NCBI GenBank assembly: GCA_043228905.1
Contig: JBHGNT010000003.1
Location: 24,552,001 to 24,616,000, forward strand
From: Azolla caroliniana
Lineage: Eukaryota > Polypodiophyta
Direction: 5' to 3'
Length of the DNA stretch: 64,000 nt
The position numbers and the translations under genes are program-made. The notes under the pieces were generated by a model. The model searched no databases and was not told the origin of the DNA. It saw only the letters and a list, made by a program, of their open reading frames with translations. This document shows positions 47,027 to 56,004 of the stretch, in pieces; positions within the stretch are counted from its first letter, which is position 1, and each line of letters opens with the position of its first letter.

Positions 47027-47746
47027 TGTCGCGTTGCTACGTGCGTGCGTGGAGAAGGGTGGGACCACGGGGGTCTTGGACTAAGGAGTAGAGGAGAAGG
47101 AATCGGACATGGAATGGAAGCTTTGCTCAAGAAGAAGAAGAATGAACAAGAGATTAGATCGAACAAGAGGAAGATGGAGACAAGATGATCAACAAGATGT
47201 ATTAAAACGAAATGAACGATTACAAAATGGTGGCCGCATAGGCCACACCAAACGACTACTCGAAACCCTAACCGACGAAGATGAAGATAAAGATAAAGAA
47301 ACCCTAACCCTAACCCTAACGCTCGACCTATGTGGTATACCTCGCACACTCAAAATAGGCAACCCCCACAATGGTGCCTTCCCTCTCCTTTTATAGCACA
47401 AAGAGGGAAGACCGTTTACAAAAGTGAGACTAAAATATCCCCTTTCATTCAAAGGGGATATTTGCCTTCATTTGGGGAGGGTGAGAATAATGGCCCCTTA
47501 ACTCCCACCTCCACACAAACAACTAGGTACCTATGTACCGCATAGTACCTCTCTCTCTCTCGCGCGTGGATGTGCGCACAAGACCACATCACCTTTATAC
47601 CTTAGGGATCCTATGGGGCATTTCTAGCACCATACACTTTACCCTTATTACTATTACAAATACATTATGTACGTGTGCAACGTTGCACATCGCTCTTTGG
47701 CTCTCGTTGCTCAGGTTTCCGCTTGTGGACGAAAATCTTCACGACA
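47027..47746 (-). repeat. Gypsy-2 3' LTR
   Basis: 720 bp; on the element strand it starts TGTCGTGAAGATTTTCG and ends CAACGCGACA. TATA box CTATAAAAGG at 47387-47396, GGACCACGGGGGTCT box at 47062-47076, and a CCCTAA triplet repeat near 47301-47320. Confidence 0.92.
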
Positions 47747-47757
47747 TCCGCCCCCAC

Positions 47758-48645
47758 CTAACCGCACATCCACCGGTATGTGCCAAAACATAGGGGAGAG
47801 AACACGAGATTTTCGGCCACAACAACCGACCGAGTCCTTAGAGTCCTCGTGGGCCCGCCCGGTTTTGTCTTCCACTTCGAGCAAGACCACCTCGTCCACA
47901 CGAACCACCGCCGCCTTCCGGTCCACCATCCTCGCCAAATGGTCTCGAACCGTCGGCGCCATCCGATCCACCACACTCGACGAAGTTCGCCGAGTCGTTG
48001 CCTCCACCCGATCCGCCACGTCCACCGTGGGTCCTTGAACCATCGACTACATCCGACTCGCCGTATCCGATGCCCGTGCTTTCCTCCCCGTTCGGTCCTC
48101 CCGAACGCCGTCGTCGACCCGGTTGCTCTTCCTTTGTCCGCCTCGTATATCCTCCGGATGCGCTCCCGGTCGCATGCCGGATTCCGCCCTTCGCGTGCCG
48201 CGCACCTCGGCGTGCCGACTCTCTCCGCTCCGCACTTGCCTTCCGTAGGCTTTCCCCGTATGTCGATGCTCTCCTCTGAATGCGTGCTCGTGCTTCGGTC
48301 CTTCAATGACCCCATCACGTGCTTTTCGCTTTCCCCTTGTTCACCGTGCTCTCTCGCGGTAGAGCGTGCCATAACCTCGTCCTTCTTCATGGCTCTCGTT
48401 ACCGCTTCGCCTCGATCCGCGCCCTCTTGGCCCTCTTGGCCTCGCATGTCCTTCGGGACATCGCGTTTTCTCTTCCCGGTGCGTAGCGCTCCGTTCTCCA
48501 CGCACCTCCTCCGTTTTCCTAGACACAACTCTCCGCTCATGCCGATCGCGCTCGGCCCATGTCGTCGATCTTGGTGTTTCGCCGCGCCGTCCTTCGTCCC
48601 GCGCTTGCCTCTTGAAGGCTTGACCCGACCGTCATCGTCGGTCAA
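47758..48645 (-). CDS. Gypsy-2 downstream frame, continuous with gag after one TGA
   Basis: 295 codons in the same frame as the gag-like CDS, separated from it only by TGA at 48646-48648, with no ATG at its start. The first ~180 residues are charged (Lys, Arg, Glu, Gly). After about 48050 the translation becomes Trp/Arg-rich, while a neighbouring frame becomes Gly/Asp/Ser-rich, suggesting a frameshift there. It may be the original C-terminus of the Gag protein, cut off by a nonsense change. No domain recognised. Confidence 0.4.
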   Translation of the reverse strand: MTDDDGRVKPSRGKRGTKDGAAKHQDRRHGPSAIGMSGELCLGKRRRCVENGALRTGKRKRDVPKDMRGQEGQEGADRGEAVTRAMKKDEVMARSTAREHGEQGESEKHVMGSLKDRSTSTHSEESIDIRGKPTEGKCGAERVGTPRCAAREGRNPACDRERIRRIYEADKGRATGSTTAFGRTERGGKHGHRIRRVGCSRWFKDPRWTWRIGWRQRLGELRRVWWIGWRRRFETIWRGWWTGRRRWFVWTRWSCSKWKTKPGGPTRTLRTRSVVVAENLVFSPLCFGTYRWMCG

Positions 48646-50958
48646 TCATTGTCGGCCATCAGCCGTATGCATGCTTGTGTCTTGGCCCTCCCCCGGTTGT
48701 ATTGCATGTGTCTCGTGTCGCGCTTCCGTCGTAGACCCGACCTCCGCGTCGGTCTCTAACTCCTCGCCGCCACCCACCGTTTCTTCGGTCTCCCTTCGAT
48801 CCGCGACCGTCGATGCCTCACGGATAGGTGTGGAGGGTTCCTCCCACTCTCGGTCCACCACCGAGTCCTCGCCTCTCAAAGGCTCAATCGGTCCACCGTT
48901 TCCGGTCACTCGTTGATGCTCCCCCAAGTGCATGCTTGTTCCTTGACCCTCCGCCGGCCGTAGTGCATGCTTCACTTCACGCTCATCCGTCGTAGACCCG
49001 ACCTCCGCGTTGGTCTCTTCGTCCTTCCCACACCGGGCATCCGCTCCGGTACCCGATTCCGCATTGTCTTCCAACTCCTCGCCGCCACCTGCCATCTCTT
49101 CGATCTTCCGTTGATCCGCAACCGCTGAAGTCTCAAGCATAGGTGTGGAGGGCTCCTCTTGCTCTCGGCCTCTCACCAACCTGTACTCGTCGTGCCCGGC
49201 TACGAATCGATCAAGCAATCTCGGTCTTGCCGGCTTCCTTTGGTTCGGGCCTGGTTGACCGGCCCCCGCTTCACTCTTCTTCCGCTCCGCCTCCCAGTCG
49301 GGTCGGATTACCGACCGGCTCATCTTTCGGTCGGGTCGGTTCCCGACTCGCTCCTCGATGCCGCTCCGGACCTCTCCTTCGGTCTTTTCGCACGTGCCCA
49401 CTCTGGGCCTCTCATCCTCACGGCCACCGCCCATCTCTCCGGTCTTATGTCCGCGCTCGGGCGCAACCGCCGAAGTCTCCGGCCCCGGTGTCGAGGGATC
49501 TTGCCTCCGTCCGCTACAAACCTCCTCTTCGTCATTTCGGTTGCCCGCCTTGCCGCCGCCACCGTCCGTCTCTCTAGGTCTCACACCGGCTCTTGGGCCG
49601 ATTGCTGGAGTCTCTAGGACCGGTGTGTGGAAGGTCGCGGCACCGCCGCTCGTCTCCTCTTCTTCCTCGGTTTCGCAAGCCTCGAGTATGCTCGCGAAAT
49701 CCTCGTAGAATGTTTCGGGCAACCGTGTCCCGAAACTTTCGCCCACTCTTGAAGTGGCGTCCATTGCTCCGTAGATATCGGCCTCATCCATGGCCGTCCT
49801 CTTTCCACAAGTTGAGAGGGTCGCTCGCTCCGCACCCTCTCCCACATCGTCGCCGTGGTCGCCCGCCTTGCCGCCGCCACCGTTCGTTACCCTAGGTCTC
49901 ACGCGGGCACTCGGGCCGGCCGTCGGGGTCTCTTGAACCGGTGCGTGTAAGGTAGCAACGCCGCCACTCGTCGATGCTATGCCCGTAGCCACCTCCATTC
50001 GAACATTGTCGTCTGTGGCTACCCCGCCTCCGTATATGCAAGCATCAATTATGCTTGCCGCCTCCTCTTCCACGGTCTCCATACCATTGTCTCGGTTGCC
50101 CGCCTTGCCGCCGCCACCGCTCGTCGCTCTAGGTCTCACGCCGGCAATCAAGCCGACCGCCGGTGCCTCTAGGGCCGGTGTGTGTAAGGTCGCGGCATCG
50201 CCATTTGTCTCCTCCTCACTCGATGTTTCGGGCCTCCATGCCTGAACTCCCTCATGTCCGCTCGAACCGGCGATCGCTGCCTCACCGTCCCCGACCTCAT
50301 CCTCAGTCGATCTTTCTCCGTATGTCGAGAGGGTGGCTCGCTCCGCAACCTCTCCCGTGGTACCGATGTACCATTCTCTTTCGGCCTCCTCATCCTCCGA
50401 TCCGCTCGGGCCCGACTCCGCAATAAGCCCTTCTTTGGCTTCGATTTGTGCCTCTACGATCTCGTACGCTTCCCGCACCAAGGCTTCGATGTCGAGCTCC
50501 TCCGAACTGATTTGCGTTGAGCTCTCTTCCGGTGGTAGTGCGTAGTCGGTCGCCACTCTCTCTTCTCCACCATTTGCGGGCCGTGTTGTGGCCGACCGCC
50601 TCTCATCGCATTGTATGCACGCCCATTCCACCTCATTCCAATCTTCGATGAGGCCATACGCCCCTTCATCGTCTTCGAGGTAGGGAAAAATGGTCATTCT
50701 CCCCCTTTCGTTGACCGACTTCAAGAATAGTGGGACCTTGTCCGCCCCCACCGATTCTTGATCCCGGACCGAAAGTTGGGAAAACCGGAGATCGAACTCC
50801 CGGAATGCCTTCATTGCGCTTCGAGGAGCCTTTGCCGACGACACCCATAGATCGAACTCGCGTCGATCGTACTTGTACGCCTCTTCAAGTCTTTCTCTCC
50901 TTCTTGCGTAATCCCTTGCCATTCTCGTAATTACTTCCGCAATGTCTCTGTCTTCCAT
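48646..50958 (-). CDS. Gypsy-2 Gag-like protein with expanded repeat region
   Basis: About 770 codons from the ATG at 50956-50958, 44 nt inside the 5' LTR. The N-terminal ~130 residues match the capsid region of Gypsy-1 Gag in pattern: FREFDLRFSQLS and VPLFLKSVNERGR against FEENFARLS and LLFVKSVDERDR. There is no zinc knuckle or protease. The rest is acidic and Gly/Pro-rich, with six imperfect copies of a cassette like 'HTPxLETPAxGPxAGVRPR' plus 'GGGGKAG' (DNA near 50105-50200, 49862-49956, 49550-49645, 49430-49500, 49085-49150, 48765-48835). The frame ends at TGA. A structural Gag for a non-autonomous element is the likely role. Confidence 0.72.
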   Translation of the reverse strand: MEDRDIAEVITRMARDYARRRERLEEAYKYDRREFDLWVSSAKAPRSAMKAFREFDLRFSQLSVRDQESVGADKVPLFLKSVNERGRMTIFPYLEDDEGAYGLIEDWNEVEWACIQCDERRSATTRPANGGEERVATDYALPPEESSTQISSEELDIEALVREAYEIVEAQIEAKEGLIAESGPSGSEDEEAEREWYIGTTGEVAERATLSTYGERSTEDEVGDGEAAIAGSSGHEGVQAWRPETSSEEETNGDAATLHTPALEAPAVGLIAGVRPRATSGGGGKAGNRDNGMETVEEEAASIIDACIYGGGVATDDNVRMEVATGIASTSGGVATLHAPVQETPTAGPSARVRPRVTNGGGGKAGDHGDDVGEGAERATLSTCGKRTAMDEADIYGAMDATSRVGESFGTRLPETFYEDFASILEACETEEEEETSGGAATFHTPVLETPAIGPRAGVRPRETDGGGGKAGNRNDEEEVCSGRRQDPSTPGPETSAVAPERGHKTGEMGGGREDERPRVGTCEKTEGEVRSGIEERVGNRPDRKMSRSVIRPDWEAERKKSEAGAGQPGPNQRKPARPRLLDRFVAGHDEYRLVRGREQEEPSTPMLETSAVADQRKIEEMAGGGEELEDNAESGTGADARCGKDEETNAEVGSTTDEREVKHALRPAEGQGTSMHLGEHQRVTGNGGPIEPLRGEDSVVDREWEEPSTPIREASTVADRRETEETVGGGEELETDAEVGSTTEARHETHAIQPGEGQDTSMHTADGRQ

Positions 50959-51002
50959 CTCCTTCCTCCCTTGCCGCCTCTTCACGTCGGGTTCACCAAA
51001 TA

Positions 51003-51722
51003 TGTCGTGTTGCTATGCGCATGCGTGGAGAAGGGCAGGACCACGGGGGTCTTGGACTAAGGAGTAGAGGAGAAGGAATCGGACATGGAATGGAAGCTTT
51101 GCTCAAGAAGAAGAAGAATGAACAAGAGATTAGATCGAACAAGAGGAAGATGGAGACAAGATGATCAACAAGATGTATTAAAACGAAATGAACGATTACA
51201 AAATGGTGGCCGCATAGGCCACACCAAACGACTACTCGAAACCCTAACCGACGAAGATGAAGATAAAGATAAAGAAACCCTAACCCTAACCCTAACGCTC
51301 GACCTATGTGGTATACCTCGCACACTCAAAATAGGCAACCCCCACAATGGTGCCTTCCCTCTCCTTTTATAGCACAAGGAGGGAAGACCGTTTACAAAAG
51401 TGAGACTAAAATATCCCCTTTCATTCAAAGGGGATATTTGCCTTCATTTGGGGAGGGTGAGAATAATGGCCCCTTAACTCCCACCTCCACACAAACAACT
51501 AGGTACCTATGTACCGCATATTACCTCTCTCTCTCTCGCGCGTGGATGTGCGCACAAGACCACATCACCTTTATACCTTAGGGATCCTATGGGGCATTTC
51601 TAGCACCATACACTTTACCCTTATTACTATTACAAATACATTATGTACGTGTGCAACGTTGCACATCGCTCTTTGGCTCTCGTTGCTCGGGTTTCTGCTT
51701 GTGGACGAAAATCTTCACGACA
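51003..51722 (-). repeat. Gypsy-2 5' LTR
   Basis: 720 bp, with TATA box CTATAAAAGG at 51363-51372, GGACCACGGGGGTCT box at 51038-51052 and CCCTAA repeats near 51277-51296. Six of its roughly ten differences from the other LTR are in the first ~37 bp. Confidence 0.92.
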
Positions 51723-51844
51723 ACGTTACACCGTTTTTTCATACATGTTTACCATACACACCAAATCTTTATGACATACAAAATGTGCCAAAGAGTATAT
51801 TTACAGATAAAATGTATAGATATTATTCGGACTCTAACCAACTT

Positions 51845-52625
51845 CATGATCTCCCAACGACACTATATCCTCAATCTCCTCTTCAAGTTTGGGATGACAG
51901 AGTGTAAGACCCTCTTGACCGAAACCTCAAATTGGATGCCGACTCTGGCACCACATAGTGTGAGCCGACATACTATTGATAACTTGTCGGAAGTCTTATC
52001 TACCTCATGATCACTCGACTCGACCTCGGCTATCTGGTCGGGTTCCTTAGTCAATTGATGCAAACTACATGTGATATACATTTAGATTTTTCTAAGTGAG
52101 TGTTACGATACGTGAGTGGAACGATGAACTATGGCATTCTCTACAAGTCGACCACATAGATTCGACTCGAAGGGTACACTCATGTTGACTGGGCCAACTA
52201 CAAAGTGAATCGATGATCAACATCCGGATTCGTCTTTTCCCTCTGTAGCATAGCCATATCTTGGAGCATTAAAAAGCAACCAATAATCTCACTGTCGAGC
52301 ACAGAGGTTGAATAGAGGGGTGCGGTCGTGGATGCATGTGAAGCCATATGACTCAAAAGGATTCTAAAGGATCTGGACGTCTCCATCAAAGATCCAATCC
52401 TCCTACACTACGACAACATGAGTAGTATTCACCTGGCTCGGAACCCAATTTTCCACACTCAAACTAAGCACATTGAGGTGCAATATCACTTCATCTGAGA
52501 ACATGTGTTGACCGGAGATGTAGACCTACAACACATCAGTACGAACCTGCAGATGACCAACATCTTCACGAAGGCCATGGGAGCCGACAAGCTACGATAG
52601 TTCATGACGAACCTGAACTCTTGAC
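51845..52625 (+). pseudogene. Copia-A2 RT C-terminus and RNase H remnant
   Basis: Reads YILNLLFKFGMTEC (about 51865-51905), then a Copia RNase H: LRYVSGTMNYGILYKST, RLEGYTHVDWANY, SLSSTEVE, TKHIEVQYHFI and NIFTKAMGADKLR. It aligns with 20490-21240 of Copia-A1. At least six stops are present. The upstream part of pol is absent because of the nested insertions and deletions. Confidence 0.82.
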
Positions 52626-52829
52626 TGACAACCAGCTAAGCTTGAGGGGCAGTGAGGAGTATCGCTTGACACGGGGCCCAGACAAAAAGGAGATGCGGAG
52701 CCAGGCAAAGTAGAAGAAACACAAAGAAAGAAGTAAGCCAACCATCAAAATCAAAGCCGGATCTGGAAACCAGACCAATCTGGACCCAAGCCAACTATCC
52801 GGCAATCGGAAGTTGTGTTTAAAGGGGAG

Positions 52830-53125
52830 TGTTGAGAATCAAACTCAACTTCCCTAGTGTGGGAACACCCCTTAGGAATAACCAAGTGTGTGAACACCCC
52901 ACTACTTTGTATCTTAACTAATGTGTCATAAAAGTTAGTCCTATGACACATAATTAGTAGGTAGTTAAGTCTCCACCTCTTTCCCAAGAGGTAGTTGTAG
53001 TGAGAGAATACAGAGAAAAATAACTACATAAGCACCTTCTCCTCTTCTTTATAATTGTTGGTTGTGTTTTTTTTTTGTTAATATACAATTTTCTAGTTTT
53101 CTGTATATTAGGTGCTCTCTCTCTC
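52830..53125 (+). repeat. Copia-A2 3' LTR, first part
   Basis: Starts TGTTGAGAATC right after the purine tract AAAGGGGAG and follows the 5' LTR (30082-30420) up to the CT microsatellite. There a LINE insertion interrupts it. Confidence 0.85.
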
Positions 53126-53430
53126 TTTTTCTGTTTTTTATTGTAATTACCCAATTTCCTCACCTTTACTTCATATATATCTCTTAATTCACCAGATGTC
53201 ATTATGGAATGTAGGGGTTGAACCCATGACCACCTGGTCTCCATCTGGGCCTCTCTCTCTCTCTCTCTCCTTAGTACTAATAGTACATGAGAATCATGCT
53301 CTTCTTGTGTTTTGGTTAAATTAGTAGATCATCCAGGTAGATGATCAAATAGGTGTCACGACACAGTGACATGAAATACATAGTTGGTGAGGATTGAACC
53401 TAAACCTTGACATCGACAAGAACTCTCTCT
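53126..53430. other. Unassigned segment between the broken LTR and the LINE coding part
   Basis: AT-rich with CT runs at 53251-53271 and 53421-53440. No coding match. It may be LINE 5' sequence or another small insertion. Confidence 0.4.
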
Positions 53431-53439
53431 CTCTCTCTC

Positions 53440-55235
53440 CCATCATGGTTGGCTCATTAATGGCAAAACTATTTGGATGTATAATGGAATCAAAGATAAG
53501 TGTATGGGCAGAAAAAAATGGTAAGAGAGCTTATGGACAAGCTGGTTTTCGAAAACACCATAGCACCATTGATCATCTTGTCATAATGGAGGAAAGTCGC
53601 CTTAGAGGTAAAGGTTTATATTGTTGCTTTCTAGACTTCAAGAAAGCTTTTGATATGGTACCTCGTGAGCATCTTTGGAGGCGGATGAAAGAACTTGAGG
53701 TGCCAAGTGAATATATGCTTGCAATTTCCCGAATATATGAGAAGGTTATATGTTGTGTGCGTATGAGAGATAGACTTTCAAATTTTTTCAATAGCACTAT
53801 TGGTGTTAAGCAAGGATGCCCACTCTCACCAACATTATTTGGTCTATGCATTGATGAATTAAAAGAAATGGTTACCAAGTTTGTAAAGGAAGAATGTGCT
53901 GAAGAAGTTGCCATTGGGAATGTTGTGATTATGCTTTTGTTATATGCGAATGATGTAGTGCTTTTTGCAAATACTTAAGGAGATGCACAAAAGTTTATGA
54001 AGGTGTTGGAAAAAATTTGCATGCATACTAGATTAAGTGTCAATAGCTCTAAAACAAAGATTATGCTTGTGAAGAGTCAAAAAAGAGATAAACCATGCAT
54101 TATGTACAACAATGAGCCACTTCAATGTGTGGAAAGCTTCAAATATCTTGGCCTTGAAGTTCCTTCAAATCATAAATGGAATGAATGTGCTACACGCCGC
54201 TTAGAGGCGGGTAAGTGAGCATATTATGCATTTGAGAACACATGCAATCTTGGAGATATTAAGTGTTGGGTCCTCAAGAAATATCTTTCTGACACTTTGG
54301 TGACCCCGGTTCTTCTCTATGGGGTGGAAGTATGTGGTAGTAGCATCCTTAAATCTACGTGGAAAGAGTTTGAAAATGTCCAAAAACATTTTCTTACAAA
54401 GTTTCTACAAGTTAAGAACCAAACGCCCTACACCCTCCTCCTACTCCTTGAGACGAGATCTCTTCCCATTGAGATCATGGCCATGGAAAGGGTTGTTGAA
54501 TACATGCATAAGGTTCAAAACAAGCCCCTCACATCGACTTCCTAGAATTGCATGGAAAGCAAGCAAAAGATCCAAAAGACGCATAAAAGCAAAATTTTGT
54601 GTTCCGGTTGGATGCAAAATTTGGAAAAATGGTTTGGTAAATGGGATGCAAGACACTTGTTTCATGATGCGTCACTAGATTCCTCTATAAATGAGGCCTT
54701 TTTGCAACGCCAATGTATCATGACATGGGACAAATGTGGTGGCTTACGCTTCACACATTATACTACAAATGTTGCACCTAACTACAAAACCATATTCTTC
54801 GCGGAACGGGGATGTTGTACACATCGATACATGTTAGAGCCCATCCCGATATCTGCCATTTGAACCATTGCTTCCATGCGACTTAGCTCGCACGCATTGA
54901 GATGTGAGATGGGGCGTTGGGGCACAAGTGATGAGAGTGGCCGACTATGCACACTTTTCCCTAAACAAGTTCAAGAGTCTGAGTATCACACTTTGATACA
55001 ATGCTCTACCTTTGATCATATTCGACCAAGCTTTCCACATCTCTTCGATCGAGCCCAATCCTTGCATGAATTTCTCTCACAACCACGATGTGCACTCTCG
55101 ATTGCAACATTCATTGGTAAAGTTCTTGAACATCGAGAGTCACTACTCACCTTCACACGTATCACGTGAAATATAATATTTTTGGTCTCATAGGTCATAT
55201 TTGACCTCCGAAGATGATAATATAATCTATCTATC
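53440..55235 (+). mobile_element. LINE-2: 5'-truncated non-LTR retrotransposon, RT inactivated
   Basis: RT domain at 53445-53978: YGQAGFRKHHST, CFLDFKKAFDMVP, GVKQGCPLSPTLF and LLLYANDVVLFA, where the catalytic YADD has become YAND. Post-RT sequence follows (LGLEVPSNHKW, VLLYGVEVCGSS) in broken frames to about 55168, with a C-terminal Cys/His block (C...H...C near 54950-55005). It ends in an (ATCT)n / CA simple repeat (about 55216-55260), as in RTE-type elements. It sits inside the microsatellite of the Copia-A2 3' LTR. Dead copy. Confidence 0.8.
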
Positions 55236-55298
55236 TATCTCTCACTCACTCACACACACATATCTTCCGTTGCACAGAATCACACTCGATTATTTACA
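55236..55298 (+). repeat. Copia-A2 3' LTR, last part
   Basis: The CA run, then 'tcttccgttgcaca' and 'acactcgattatttaca', match the end of the 5' LTR ('ctcttccgttgcacaaaataacacttgattctttaca' region, 30384-30420). This shows that the LTR continues on the far side of the LINE. Confidence 0.8.
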
Positions 55299-55303
55299 CC
55301 TTT

Positions 55304-56004
55304 CATATATAGAAAAATGGGACATTACCATAAATGGACTAAGGCACAAAGCTAATGTGGGTACGAGTTACTCACATTGAAACTTAGGATATCACCAAGT
55401 TTATCAAACACACCATGCAAATACTTCTCACAAAATTGGAAAATTGATCACTTAACATATTAAACATTAATTGTTACCCGACAAGAAGAAATGGAGATAC
55501 AAAATGGAAACGGGGACTTTGTAATTAGACCATGAGACCATGAAATTGACTCAATTCCCAACTATTCCATATTTATTCATCTTCCCAATGTCTTGGATAA
55601 TGTTATGCATAGGTTTAATACATTGTGGCTCTAAATTGGTCTTGTAAACCTTTGTCTGCAATGACCATGTGTGGTTGTCACATTAGGACTACCATCGTGA
55701 CACTATTTTTTCCTTTGTTGAAAATGCATCCTTCCTTAAACACGATAGAAAATCTTTTAAGAGAGTGGTTATGTCTTCCTAGGTGGTTGATAGCCCAACC
55801 ACTTGATTAGGAATGTAACTATGATGTGTTTATTTGCAATACAAGTTTAAGATAGTTCTAAATTGTGCCACAATGTTATGGTCCAATTATGGTATGGATA
55901 GATTCATGTGGCATTTGTGATGCATGTTCATATATTACAATACAACTATATGATATTGATCTCATTTGGCATGAGACTATTATGATTTGTGGTGCAGCGC
56001 ATGT
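55304..56004. other. Intergenic, no gene recognised
   Basis: AT-rich DNA between Copia-A2 and the tail of the minus-strand LINE. Only short chance frames. Confidence 0.5.

Larger units (their letters stand above)
47023..51726 (-). mobile_element. Gypsy-2: gag-only, non-autonomous relative of Gypsy-1
   Basis: LTRs 47027-47746 and 51003-51722 (720 bp each, about ten differences), flanked by the 4-bp duplication ACGT (47023-47026 and 51723-51726). Primer site 50983-50998 and polypurine tract (47747-47758) are identical to those of Gypsy-1. The 3.26-kb interior carries a Gag-like frame but no protease, RT, RNase H or integrase. It is GC-rich like Gypsy-1. It presumably relies on enzymes from a relative such as Gypsy-1. 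Confidence 0.92.
30077..55303 (+). mobile_element. Copia-A2: LTR retrotransposon split by nested insertions
   Basis: Left LTR 30082-30420, primer site TGGTATTAGAG from 30421, gag remnant to about 31264. After about 20 kb of inserted elements come the RT/RNase H end (about 51845-52620), purine tract AAAGGGGAG, and the right LTR 52830-53125 continued at about 55236-55298. Flanking 5-mers CCGTT (30077-30081) and CCTTT (55299-55303) match at 4 of 5 positions. The reading frames, LTR starts and RNase H resemble Copia-A1. A single original insertion of roughly 3-5 kb has thus been spread over 25 kb. Confidence 0.8.

Noticed and set aside
47780-48916. 378-codon plus-strand frame rich in Ser/Pro/Arg in Gypsy-2
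   Set aside because: It is antisense to the charged gag-like frame, has low-complexity composition and no domain. The minus frame agrees with LTR polarity, primer site and TATA box.
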